Assembly: GCA_035286585.1 (NCBI GenBank)
Contig: DATEDC010000008.1
Span: 1 to 22,437, forward strand
Length of the DNA: 22,437 bases
From: DSOS01 sp035286585
Lineage (GTDB): Bacteria; Chloroflexota; Anaerolineae; Anaerolineales; UBA4823
Direction: 5' to 3'
Positions 1 through 7,220 of this stretch are shown here, piece by piece. A model generated the notes under the pieces. That model ran no database searches and had not been told where the DNA came from. It worked only from the letters and a program-made list of their open reading frames with translations. Each line of letters starts with the position of its first letter. Position 1 is the stretch's first letter. The translations under genes were made by a program, and so were the position numbers.

Positions 1-30
1 GGTGTGAGCGTGCGGCCGCACGCTCACACC
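1..30. repeat. Perfect 30-bp palindrome at window edge
   Basis: The first 30 bases are exactly self-complementary and can fold into a 13-bp GC-rich hairpin with a GGCC tetraloop. No T-run follows on the plus strand, so it is a poor classical terminator in that direction. It could be a terminator for a minus-strand transcript, a regulatory hairpin or one copy of an intergenic repeat. It sits at the boundary, so its full extent is unknown. Confidence 0.75.
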
Positions 31-74
31 CCCAAATCCGGGACTTTTCACGGTAACTCCCAGAGAGGCATAAT

Positions 75-103
75 TTGCATTTTCAACCTGGCTGGGCTAT
101 ACT
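75..103 (+). promoter_or_regulatory. Sigma-70-type promoter for the cyclase-family gene
   Basis: A -35 TTGCAT (75-80) and -10 TATACT (98-103) are separated by exactly 17 bp. Transcription would begin near 110, leaving a leader of about 18 nt that contains the AGGAGG ribosome site. This supports translation from 128 rather than from the ATG at 110. Confidence 0.65.
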
Positions 104-127
104 GATCGCATGATCACAGGAGGAAAT

Positions 128-763
128 ATGCGCATCTACGACATCTCACTAACCATATCCCCGGATCTTCCAGTCTGGCCCGGCGATCCCAGGGTGGTGC
201 TACAACGGGTGAGCAAGATCGAAGAGGGGGCAGAGGCGAACGTCACCCACCTGGAGCTTAGCGCGCACGTCGGCACGCATGTGGATGCGCCTTACCATTT
301 CCTCGGTGGAAATGCACCTTCCGTTGAGCGCCTGCCTCTCCGTGATTTAACCGGGCGAGTATACCTCTTACATCTGCCGGATGTGGATCTCATCACAGCG
401 GAGGTGTTGGAAAAAGCCGAGATCCCAACGCGAACACGGCGCATCTTGTTTAAAACCAGGAATTCCGACTATTGGGCCAAAAATCTACCTGATTTTCAGC
501 CCGATTTCGTTGGCCTCAGCGCCGATGGCGCTCAATTCCTGGTTGATCGAGGATTTAAACTCGTCGGAGTGGATTATCTATCGATAGCGCCGTTTACTGC
601 GACAGCGCCTACTCACCGGATCTTGCTCGCTGCGGGTGTGATCATCCTGGAAGGGCTGGACCTATCCGCCGTCTCCCAGGGACGCTATACCCTGCACTGC
701 CTGCCGCTCAAGCTGGCTGGCGCGGACGGCGCTCCGGCGCGGGCTATCCTGGTGGGCGTGTGA
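128..763 (+). CDS. Cyclase family protein (kynurenine formamidase/isatin hydrolase-like metal hydrolase)
   Basis: This 211-residue protein belongs to the cyclase/arylformamidase-like family, metal-dependent hydrolases that open amide or lactam bonds. The family signature HxGTHxDxPxHF is present at residues 47-58, with H47, H51, D53 and H57 as the expected metal and catalytic ligands. The N-terminal stretch MRIYDISLTI and the following W-PGDP segment are also typical. Length is normal for the family (about 200-220). The start at 128 is chosen because AGGAGG lies just upstream; an in-frame ATG at 110 has no such site and falls at the predicted transcription start. No kynurenine-pathway genes are nearby, so the substrate cannot be named. 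The gene ends 13 bp from the 3' end of the convergent rnpB, with no terminator between. Confidence 0.88.
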   Translation: MRIYDISLTISPDLPVWPGDPRVVLQRVSKIEEGAEANVTHLELSAHVGTHVDAPYHFLGGNAPSVERLPLRDLTGRVYLLHLPDVDLITAEVLEKAEIPTRTRRILFKTRNSDYWAKNLPDFQPDFVGLSADGAQFLVDRGFKLVGVDYLSIAPFTATAPTHRILLAAGVIILEGLDLSAVSQGRYTLHCLPLKLAGADGAPARAILVGV

Positions 764-776
764 ACGTCCCATAAGG

Positions 777-1261
777 ATACCTCAGGTCGACCTGTAAGCC
801 GCATTCTGTCCAGCGCGAGGGGCAGGTTTACACCGTTTCCGGCTTCCTCCCTGCTTCGCGCCTGGGCGACCATCTATCTGCGACATGCCTTTCGGCTTGC
901 CTGGTGCAGCCTACCCGGGGCTGCGCTCCCTGTAAAGGGAACAGGAGACGAGCAGCCTCCTGCGCGCATGGCTTCGTTGTAGGCTCAGCCTAACGGCGAG
1001 TCATGCACGCATTGCCCCTGCTTGGCCTTGCTCCCGGTGGGGGTTGCCTGGCCGCCGGCATTGCTGCCGGCGCCGGTGGTCTCTTACACCACCTTTTCAT
1101 CCTTACTGAGGGGAGCACAGCTCCCGCCAGCGGTATGTTTCTGTGGCCCGATCCGGCAGGTTGCCCCACCCCGGGGATTACCCGGCACCGCGCTCTGTGG
1201 AGTGCGGACTTTCCTCGACCCCGCGTAGCGGAGCCGCGGCCGCCCGGCCGGCCTGAGGTAT
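777..1261 (-). ncRNA. rnpB: RNase P RNA component (bacterial type)
   Basis: Read on the minus strand, this is the catalytic RNA that matures tRNA 5' ends. Hallmarks in order are: GAGGAAAGTCC near the 5' end (first P4 strand), the ACAGAAA-ATACCGC segment, GGATGAAAAGGTGGTGTAAG with its ACCACCGG partner, GGCAACCCC, AGATAGATGGTCGCC, and finally ACAGAATGCGGCTTA (second P4 strand). The termini pair as P1: ATACCTCAGG (5' end, 1252-1261) with CCTGAGGTAT (3' end, 777-786), which sets the boundaries. About 485 nt is on the long side for a bacterial RNase P RNA. No T-rich terminator follows, so the 3' end is probably made by processing. Boundaries are good to a few nucleotides. Confidence 0.96.
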
Positions 1262-1265
1262 CATT

Positions 1266-1294
1266 ATCATACTATTCCCCAGCAGGTCTGTCAA
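1266..1294 (-). promoter_or_regulatory. rnpB promoter
   Basis: On the minus strand a perfect -35 TTGACA (1289-1294) and -10 TATGAT (1266-1271) are separated by 17 bp. The first base of the P1 stem lies 5 bases beyond the -10, matching the expected start of rnpB. This is one of the closest matches to consensus in the window, as expected for a highly expressed stable RNA. Confidence 0.85.
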
Positions 1295-1301
1295 TCTGCG
1301 C

Positions 1302-1330
1302 TGGACAAATCCCGCGTCCTGATGTAAAAT
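1302..1330 (+). promoter_or_regulatory. rpsT promoter, divergent from the rnpB promoter
   Basis: A -35 TGGACA (1302-1307) and -10 TAAAAT (1325-1330) are spaced by 17 bp on the plus strand. The -35 lies only 7 bp from the rnpB -35, so the two promoters are back-to-back. Transcription would start near 1337, giving rpsT a leader of roughly 110 nt. Confidence 0.65.
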
Positions 1331-1416
1331 AATTCGCCGCAGCCCACCAGGCCGTCGGCACATTGTTTTGTTAAATAACCGTTGTAATGACTGGAGAATT
1401 CTGTATTAACAATGTT

Positions 1417-1431
1417 CAACCAGGCTGGTTG
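1417..1431 (+). promoter_or_regulatory. Small hairpin in rpsT leader next to the ribosome site
   Basis: CAACC (1417-1421) pairs with GGTTG (1427-1431) around a short loop, ending 3 nt before the AGGAG ribosome site at 1435-1439. It could modulate S20 translation. S20 autoregulation is known in E. coli; its operation here is inference. Confidence 0.35.
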
Positions 1432-1447
1432 GATAGGAGACAAGGAA

Positions 1448-1723
1448 TTGGCTAATATTAAATCTGCGATCAAGCGCAACAAGCAAAACGAGAAACGCCG
1501 TCTGCGCAACCGTATCTTTCGCGGCCGGGCGCGCACTTTTGTGCGCCAGGCTCGCCGGGCCATCGAGGAAAACGACATGGAGAGCGCTCGCCCGGCTACC
1601 CTCGAGGCGATCCGCGCTCTGGACAAGGCCGCAGAAAAAGGTGTACTGCATAAGAACAACGCCGCCCGGCGCAAGAGCCGCCTGATGCGCAGCCTGGCAG
1701 CTCTGGAGAAAGATCAAGCCTGA
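1448..1723 (+). CDS. rpsT: 30S ribosomal protein S20
   Basis: This 91-residue, strongly basic protein is S20, which binds 16S rRNA in the 30S body. The start (L)ANIKSAIKRNKQNEKRRLRN is the characteristic N-terminus, followed by a helical Arg/Lys/Ala-rich chain ending in RRKSRLMR. The start is TTG at 1448, with AGGAG at 1435-1439 eight bases upstream. An in-frame ATG at 1412 would add twelve atypical residues and has no good ribosome site. A UUG start is also used by E. coli rpsT, where it takes part in autoregulation. The gene is monocistronic here, with its own promoter and a terminator at 1830-1857. Confidence 0.95.
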   Translation: MANIKSAIKRNKQNEKRRLRNRIFRGRARTFVRQARRAIEENDMESARPATLEAIRALDKAAEKGVLHKNNAARRKSRLMRSLAALEKDQA

Positions 1724-1829
1724 ATCGAATGAGGGAAATCCAGGCTGTTAGCGGGTCCTTCAACTGTATCCGTTCGCCAGCATTGAAAATAACCTGACCA
1801 ATAAATCCAGTCATACTTGATAAGATTAG

Positions 1830-1857
1830 AGCGGGAGCGGTCAGCGCTCCCGCTTTT
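1830..1857 (+). terminator. Intrinsic terminator of rpsT
   Basis: AGCGGGAGCG (1830-1839) and CGCTCCCGCT (1845-1854) form a perfect 10-bp stem around loop GTCAG, followed by TTTTG. It lies about 105 bp downstream of the rpsT stop and just upstream of the argS promoter element. Confidence 0.9.
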
Positions 1858-1862
1858 GTGCG

Positions 1863-1871
1863 TGATATAAT
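1863..1871 (+). promoter_or_regulatory. Extended -10 promoter of argS
   Basis: TGATATAAT gives a perfect extended -10 (TGnTATAAT). No recognisable -35 is found 17 bp upstream, where the rpsT terminator stem lies. Start would be near 1878, with a leader of about 36 nt. Confidence 0.6.
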
Positions 1872-1913
1872 CCTTCCGCCAGCCTACACTCTCGTTTTCG
1901 GAAAGGGCAGGAC

Positions 1914-3731
1914 ATGTTTGCAAACGAGCAGCAACTCATCGCTGAGCAAATCGCCAGGTATTGCCAGGAGAACGGCCTCCCGCAGCCGGCTAATCTCCAA
2001 TGGCAACCGCTGCCCTTCTCCGGCGAGTGGGGTATATCCACCAACTTCTTCCAGCTTGCTGCCCTGATAGCCCGCGAGATAAAAGCCAACACTGGTCATG
2101 GGGTTAACGTCCCCCAGAAAGCCCAGGAGATCGCCGCCGGTGTGGCTGCCTTTTTGGGTAAGCCGGCAGGGTTTTTGCGCCTGGAAGCCACCCGTGGCTA
2201 CCTAAACCTCTATTTCTCGCCGGCTGAATTTGCCAGCCGGGTGGTCGATGCCGTGTTAAAGAGGGCAGATGACTTCGGCCGCGGCGAGCCCAAGGGCGAG
2301 CGGGTGATGGTGGAATACGCCCAACCCAACACGCACCACTCCTTCCACATCGGCCATTACCGCAATGCGATCCTCGGTGAGGCGCTGTCTCGCCTGGTCG
2401 AGTTTGCCGGCTTTGATACGATTCGGGCTTCTTACCCGGGGGATCTTGGTCTGAGCGTGGTCACGGTATTGTGGGCTTACGATAAATTTTACCGCGGGCA
2501 GGAGCCTGAGGGGGTCTACGAACGTGGTCAATGGCTGCTGAAGATCTATGTGGAGGCTATCGAGCTGCTCACGCCGAAAGCGGATGAAGACGAGCAGGCG
2601 AAAGCCCAGCGCGAAGCTTATGAAGCCGAGCGGCGGGAATATTATCGCCGCCTGGATGCCGGCGATCCCGAAGTGCGCCATCTGTGGCAGGTTACCCGCC
2701 AATGGAGCCTGGATGAACTGGACGCCATCCTGGAGATGCTGGATATCCATATCGATGTCTGGTTTTTCGAGAGCGAGGTGGACGAGTTCGCCAAGAAAAT
2801 TGTCGAGGAGCTGATCCTCCTGGATATTGCTGAGGATGAGCGTCAGAAAGGGGGGGCGGTCATCGTCAAGATCGATGAAAAGCTGGGTCTCACCAAAGAA
2901 AAATACCGCACCAACGTGATCTTACGCAGCGACGGCACCACCCTTTACCTGACCAAAGACCTGGCACTGGCTAAGGAAAAATTCGAGAAATACCAGGTGG
3001 ATCGTTCCATCTACGTGATCGATGTCCGCCAGAGCCTGCACCTGCAGCAGGCTTTCAAGATACTGGAGCTGTGGGGCTTCCCGCAGGCCGAGAAGTGCTA
3101 CCACCTGGGTTATGGCTTCGTCAGCCTGCCGGAGGGCGTGATGTCTGCCCGCAGGGGGCGGGTTGCGCTATTCAAAGATGTCGCCGATGAGGCCATCCGT
3201 CGGGTGTTGGCGGTGATCGCCGATAAAAATCCGGATATGCCCTCCGACCAACAACAGGTAGTCGCTCAGCAGATCGGTCTGGGCGCATTATCCTTCGGCA
3301 TGCTATGCGTGGATAACAACAAAGACATCGTCTTCGATCTGGAAGCCGCCCTCAACTTTGATGGCCGCACCGCGCCCTACATCCAGAATGCTTACGTGCG
3401 CGCTAACAGCATTTTGAAAAAAGCTGGCGGGTACCCCGAGCAGGCTGTCTTTGATTACGAACTCACCGAACATGAAACTCAACTGATCGACCTGATATCT
3501 CGCTTTCCTGCAGCCGTCAAGACAGCTGCCGAGGAATATAAGCCACTGCACATGGCGAACTACGTGTACCGACTGGCCAGTGCTTTTCACAGCTTCTATC
3601 ATGTGGTTCCGGTGATCCAGACGAAAGACGCAGCGGTACGGGAGGCTCGCCTGCGCCTGGTGGCTGCCGCCCGGCAGACGATCAAAAACGCACTGCGCCT
3701 GCTGGCGATCCAGGCTCCGGATGTGATGTAA
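1914..3731 (+). CDS. argS: Arginyl-tRNA synthetase
   Basis: This 605-residue class I synthetase charges tRNA-Arg with arginine using ATP. The N-terminal Add1-like domain fills about residues 1-110. The catalytic Rossmann domain carries HIGH at 145-148 within QPNTHHSFHIGHYRN, and the SYPGDLG segment follows. The second signature is degenerate (VMSARRG, around residue 409), as in many ArgS proteins that lack a canonical KMSKS. The C-terminal DALR-type anticodon-binding helical domain fits the stretch from NAYVRANSI to the end. The length is slightly above the usual 550-590, partly from an acidic helical insertion near residues 200-260. Start at 1914 follows GGAAAGGGCAGG. It is the first gene of a likely transcript with the COG2403 gene 45 bp downstream. 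Confidence 0.94.
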   Translation: MFANEQQLIAEQIARYCQENGLPQPANLQWQPLPFSGEWGISTNFFQLAALIAREIKANTGHGVNVPQKAQEIAAGVAAFLGKPAGFLRLEATRGYLNLYFSPAEFASRVVDAVLKRADDFGRGEPKGERVMVEYAQPNTHHSFHIGHYRNAILGEALSRLVEFAGFDTIRASYPGDLGLSVVTVLWAYDKFYRGQEPEGVYERGQWLLKIYVEAIELLTPKADEDEQAKAQREAYEAERREYYRRLDAGDPEVRHLWQVTRQWSLDELDAILEMLDIHIDVWFFESEVDEFAKKIVEELILLDIAEDERQKGGAVIVKIDEKLGLTKEKYRTNVILRSDGTTLYLTKDLALAKEKFEKYQVDRSIYVIDVRQSLHLQQAFKILELWGFPQAEKCYHLGYGFVSLPEGVMSARRGRVALFKDVADEAIRRVLAVIADKNPDMPSDQQQVVAQQIGLGALSFGMLCVDNNKDIVFDLEAALNFDGRTAPYIQNAYVRANSILKKAGGYPEQAVFDYELTEHETQLIDLISRFPAAVKTAAEEYKPLHMANYVYRLASAFHSFYHVVPVIQTKDAAVREARLRLVAAARQTIKNALRLLAIQAPDVM

Positions 3732-3776
3732 AACACTGAGGAAAGATCTTTCAAATTCGAACAAGGAGACTACAAT

Positions 3777-5096
3777 ATGACCTCTACTCGCGTCCTGATC
3801 ATGGGAGCTGCCGGTCGTGACTTCCACAATTTCAACGTTTACTTCCGCGACAACCCGGATTATCAGGTTGTCGCTTTTACGGCTACCCAAATCCCGGATA
3901 TCGAAGGCCGCACCTATCCCCCTGAGCTCGCCGGGGCGCAATACCCGCTTGGCATACCCATCGAAGCCGAAGCGGACCTGGTCCGGATCATCCAGGAAAT
4001 GCAGGTTGACCAGGTGATATTCGCTTACAGTGACGTACCTCACGAGTACGTTATGCACAAGGCTTCGCAGGTGCTGGCAGCCGGTGCGGATTTTCGTCTC
4101 ATGGGACTCAAAAGCACTCAGCTTAAATCGAAAAAGCCGGTGGTATCTATCGGCGCGGTGCGCACTGGCTCGGGTAAAAGCCAGACTACGCGCCGGGTGT
4201 CGAAGATTTTACGCGGGCTGGGCTTTCAGGTGGCCGCGGTGCGCCATCCCATGCCTTACGGCGATCTCAGGCAGCAGGCAGTCCAGCGATTTTCCAGTTA
4301 TGCCGACCTGGAGCGCTACAACTGCACCATCGAGGAGCGAGAGGAGTATGAACCTCACCTGGATAACGGATTGATCGTCTTTGCCGGCGTGGATTACGAG
4401 CGCATCTTGTGCCAGGCTGAAGAGGAGGTTGATATCGTTTTGTGGGACGGCGGCAACAACGACCTGCCTTTCTTCGTCTCCGACTTTCACATCGTGGTAG
4501 CCGATCCGCACCGCCCGGGGCACGAAATCAGCTACCACCCCGGCGAAGCCAACGCTCGCGCCGCGGATGTGTTTGTGATTAATAAAGTCGATACCGCCGC
4601 TGCTGCGGATGTGTTCAAAGTCCGCCAGAATCTGGCCCAGCTCAATCCGCAGGCGATCGTTATCGAAGCTGCCTCGCCCTTATACATTGATAACCCCATG
4701 GCGATTCGCGGCCGGCGGGTGCTGGTCGTCGAAGATGGGCCTACCCTCACCCACGGGGAGATGGCCTACGGCGCGGCATGGGTAGCCGCCCGGCGCTTTG
4801 GCGCAGCCGAGATCATCGACCCGCGCCCCTACGCGGTTGGCTCGATCAAACAGACGTATGCCAAGTACCCGACCACCGGCAACGTGCTCCCCGCCATGGG
4901 CTACGGCGATCTGCAGACTCACGAGCTGCAGGAGACGATCAACAATTCGCCAGCGGAACTGGTTCTGATCGGCACGCCGATCGATCTCAGCCGCGTGATG
5001 CATATCAACAAGCCCGCCCTGCGCGTGCGTTACGAGCTGCAAGAGATCGGCCAACCAAACCTGGAAGATCTCTTGAGGGCTAAATTTGGGAAATAA
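3777..5096 (+). CDS. COG2403-type GTPase, cyclic 2,3-diphosphoglycerate synthetase-like
   Basis: This 439-residue protein opens with a Rossmann-like motif (VLIMGAAGRDFHNFN, residues 6-20). A nucleotide-binding domain follows with a P-loop, GAVRTGSGKSQTTRR (126-140), and a guanine-specificity-like NKVD further on (in VFVINKVDT). The architecture matches the predicted-GTPase family that includes archaeal cyclic 2,3-diphosphoglycerate synthetase, which closes 2,3-DPG into a cyclic anhydride with ATP. In bacteria the substrate of this family is not established, so the enzymatic name is only a family label. AAGGAG precedes the ATG at 3777. It lies 45 bp after argS and 35 bp before the methyltransferase, so all three may be co-transcribed. 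Length is close to the archaeal enzymes (about 450). Confidence 0.72.
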   Translation: MTSTRVLIMGAAGRDFHNFNVYFRDNPDYQVVAFTATQIPDIEGRTYPPELAGAQYPLGIPIEAEADLVRIIQEMQVDQVIFAYSDVPHEYVMHKASQVLAAGADFRLMGLKSTQLKSKKPVVSIGAVRTGSGKSQTTRRVSKILRGLGFQVAAVRHPMPYGDLRQQAVQRFSSYADLERYNCTIEEREEYEPHLDNGLIVFAGVDYERILCQAEEEVDIVLWDGGNNDLPFFVSDFHIVVADPHRPGHEISYHPGEANARAADVFVINKVDTAAAADVFKVRQNLAQLNPQAIVIEAASPLYIDNPMAIRGRRVLVVEDGPTLTHGEMAYGAAWVAARRFGAAEIIDPRPYAVGSIKQTYAKYPTTGNVLPAMGYGDLQTHELQETINNSPAELVLIGTPIDLSRVMHINKPALRVRYELQEIGQPNLEDLLRAKFGK

Positions 5097-5131
5097 GCCC
5101 GCCTTACCTCCCCCAGGCTGGTCGTTGAGCG

Positions 5132-6394
5132 ATGCCTGAATTGAAATGGCCTACCAAGGCGCCCCCAACCCCCATCCCGGCCTCTTTACGCACGGATAGC
5201 ATCATCTACCCGCGCGGTGCAGGCTATCCGGATATGCTGGCGTCAAACCGGTTGATCCTGGGCGATAATCTGGCTGTTATGTGGGCATTGCTCCCTGAGT
5301 ATGAGGGACGCATCGACCTGATCTACGCAGACCCGCCGTTCTTCTCCAACCGGCGTTATCCACTCCGAGTTGGGCGGGGCGAAGATTCACGTCGTCCGAG
5401 CGAATGGCGCCTGGCAGAGGGCTATCCCGATCACTGGCCTGACCTGGAATCCTACCTGGATATGCTCTACCCGCGGCTGAGGCTGATGCACCGCTTGCTG
5501 GCGCCCACCGGCAGCCTGTATCTCCACCTGGACTGGCACGCCAACGCCTATGCTCGCCTGCTGCTGGATGAGATTTTTGGCCCCGAGCGCCTGCTGAATG
5601 AGATCGTTTGGGTGTATCATGGACCTTCCCCGATCCGCCGCGCCTTCAACCGCAAGCACGATACCATTCTGGCTTACACGCGTGGGTCTGAGTACACATT
5701 TAATGTCGATGCTGTGCGCACACCGTACGATCCCAGCACGGTGAAAACTTTCGAGTCGTCGCCCAAGGCTGGTTTCGGCAAGGTGCCGGATTTGCAGCGG
5801 GGTAAGGTTCCCGAAGATTGGTGGTATTTCCCGGTAGTCGCCCGTATGCACAGCGAGCGCACCGGCTACCCGACCCAGAAACCGGAAGCCCTCGTGGAGC
5901 GCATCATTCTGGCATCCTCAAACCCTGGCGATCTGGTTGCTGATTTTTTCTGTGGTTCGGGAACCACGCCGGTCGTCGCAGAGCGCAACGGTCGCCGTTT
6001 TCTGGCAGCCGATGTCGCCTGGCAGGCGGTGCACACTTCACGAACGCGTTTGTTATCCAGCGCGGAACAACCCTTCAATATTCAAGAGGCGCTTCAAGAC
6101 CCAGCACGCCCGGCAGGCGCAATTGACCCCTTCCCGGTGGATCCAGGCATGCTGCGCTTTGACGTCCAAACGCGCCAGGTCCATCTTGAGCCAGAGGCAA
6201 TTCCGGATTTGGATTACTGGGAGGCGGACCCCTCCTGGAATGGGAGCGTTTTCCGCAGCGTCGCTCAGGCAGCGCGCCCGCGGCGCAAAGCTAACCTGCC
6301 TCGCACGCTGAGCTTGCCGCAGGCGGATGGTCGCCAGCCTATTGGCGTGCGCCTGTGGGGGGTCAGAGGCGAGCGCTACCAGGCATCCCTCTAA
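5132..6394 (+). CDS. Orphan beta-class DNA methyltransferase (adenine N6 or cytosine N4)
   Basis: This 420-residue SAM-dependent enzyme transfers methyl groups to exocyclic amines in DNA. Catalytic motif IV (DPPF, 67-70) comes before the SAM-binding motif I (DFFCGSGTT, 271-279), the order that defines the beta class shared by type III Mod and CcrM-like enzymes. The conserved GYPTQKPEAL segment is at 245-254. The region between the motifs, about 75-240, probably holds target recognition. The last 100 residues are a basic tail not typical of the core. No restriction gene lies on either side, so it is probably solitary and may have an epigenetic role. The ATG at 5132 has only a weak ribosome site; translation could depend on the upstream gene. 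The specificity cannot be read from sequence. Confidence 0.88.
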   Translation: MPELKWPTKAPPTPIPASLRTDSIIYPRGAGYPDMLASNRLILGDNLAVMWALLPEYEGRIDLIYADPPFFSNRRYPLRVGRGEDSRRPSEWRLAEGYPDHWPDLESYLDMLYPRLRLMHRLLAPTGSLYLHLDWHANAYARLLLDEIFGPERLLNEIVWVYHGPSPIRRAFNRKHDTILAYTRGSEYTFNVDAVRTPYDPSTVKTFESSPKAGFGKVPDLQRGKVPEDWWYFPVVARMHSERTGYPTQKPEALVERIILASSNPGDLVADFFCGSGTTPVVAERNGRRFLAADVAWQAVHTSRTRLLSSAEQPFNIQEALQDPARPAGAIDPFPVDPGMLRFDVQTRQVHLEPEAIPDLDYWEADPSWNGSVFRSVAQAARPRRKANLPRTLSLPQADGRQPIGVRLWGVRGERYQASL

Positions 6395-6407
6395 TGTCAG
6401 CCTGCGT

Positions 6408-6438
6408 AATAAAAAAGCGGTGGGCTCAACTCACCGCT
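6408..6438 (-). terminator. Intrinsic terminator of the response-regulator gene
   Basis: On the minus strand AGCGGTG and CACCGCT (6432-6438 and 6416-6422) form a 7-bp stem followed by a run of T residues (A-run at 6411-6416 on the plus strand). It lies 18 bp after the stop of the minus-strand gene and 13 bp after the stop of the convergent methyltransferase gene. It has little T-run on the plus side. Confidence 0.8.
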
Positions 6439-6456
6439 CTTGTGTGTGCACTAGGG

Positions 6457-7113
6457 CTAGATATCCAGCCTGTAGCCCACGCCGCGTATGGTTTTCAAGA
6501 ACTGCGGATGGCGCGGGTCTTCCTCGATTGCCTGCCTGAGCCAGCTGATATGCACGTCGAGCGTACGCGTGTCTCCGGTGTATTCCGTATTCCAGATCCT
6601 TCTGAATAGCTCTTTGCGCTCGAGGACGATTCCCGGGTTTTGCATCAATATGCGCAAAAGATCGGCCAGGCGGGGCGTCAAGCGCGCTTCACGACCCTGG
6701 CAACGCACGCGCTTCTTTTCCATATCCAGGCGAATTGAACCGACGTGCAGCATATTGACGCCATCGCCGGGCAGCAGAGGCACAATCCGGTTGATCAATT
6801 TGCGAGCGGTGAAAGGCAGCTTGAGCACCACCTGAGCGCAGATATCCTGCGGAATTATGCTATCGGCGCTGGCGATCACCAGAATGGGCATGCCATTCAT
6901 CTGATCACGCAGCGATTTGCAAATTCGCTTACCGTTGCTCCGCATAGAAGCGGCATTCAAGATCGTCAGATCCGGATCAATTTCAAACAGGCGCTCCAGG
7001 GCTTCATTGCCTGTGGAGACAATATCCACCTCAAAGCCCTTCTTACGCAGCGAGGGGATAAAAGACGGGCCTTCAGCCCGTTTACCTTCAATCCAGAGTA
7101 TCTTGACCTTCAT
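6457..7113 (-). CDS. Atypical OmpR/PhoB-type response regulator with degenerate receiver
   Basis: This 218-residue protein has a receiver-like N-terminal domain (1-112) and a winged-helix DNA-binding domain (about 122-218) with the canonical RTLDVHISWLRQ...TIRGVGYRL helix and wing. The receiver lacks the phosphotransfer site. The phosphoacceptor position is Asn53 (PDLTILN), the acidic pair is reduced to WIEGK, the Ser/Thr position is Ala81 (VIAS), and the conserved Lys before PF is Leu99 (LKLPF). It therefore probably works without phosphorylation as a DNA-binding regulator. No histidine kinase is adjacent. The start is taken as ATG 7113, since the homology begins at MKVKILWIEG; a TTG at 7131 with a weak AGAGG is an alternative. 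It has its own promoter and terminator. Confidence 0.87.
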   Translation of the reverse strand: MKVKILWIEGKRAEGPSFIPSLRKKGFEVDIVSTGNEALERLFEIDPDLTILNAASMRSNGKRICKSLRDQMNGMPILVIASADSIIPQDICAQVVLKLPFTARKLINRIVPLLPGDGVNMLHVGSIRLDMEKKRVRCQGREARLTPRLADLLRILMQNPGIVLERKELFRRIWNTEYTGDTRTLDVHISWLRQAIEEDPRHPQFLKTIRGVGYRLDI

Positions 7114-7180
7114 CGCCAAAAAAGTTCCCAATCGCCTCTTAAGCTGACACCTGCCCTGAAATCAAACCTAAGTCGTGGAC

Positions 7181-7209
7181 ATTATACACGCGTTTTTTGA
7201 TTCCTGCAA
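7181..7209 (-). promoter_or_regulatory. Promoter of the atypical response regulator
   Basis: On the minus strand, -35 TTGCAG (7204-7209) and a perfect -10 TATAAT (7181-7186) are separated by 17 bp. Transcription would start near 7174, leaving about 60 nt of leader before the ATG at 7113. Confidence 0.75.
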
Positions 7210-7220
7210 CAAATCGATCC

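Noticed and set aside
1..30. Palindrome as a cloning linker because it holds GCGGCCGC
   Set aside because: The symmetry extends well beyond that 8-bp site, and nothing else vector-like is present, although the window edge leaves some doubt.
110..127. Upstream ATG of the cyclase-family gene as true start
   Set aside because: It coincides with the predicted transcription start and has no ribosome site, whereas ATG 128 has AGGAGG and matches family length.
1003..1332. Open frames across the rnpB region on both strands
   Set aside because: The segment is fully explained by RNase P RNA and its promoter; the frames have no ribosome sites and atypical composition.
2256..2750. 164-codon minus-strand frame within argS
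   Set aside because: Antisense shadow of a well-conserved synthetase domain, with no promoter or ribosome site.
3303..4058. 251-codon minus-strand open frame opposite argS and the GTPase gene
   Set aside because: It spans the end of one recognised gene and the start of another, so it is a shadow of their codon pattern.
5132..6394. A restriction-modification or other defence island
   Set aside because: No endonuclease, helicase or other defence gene is near; neighbours are housekeeping genes.
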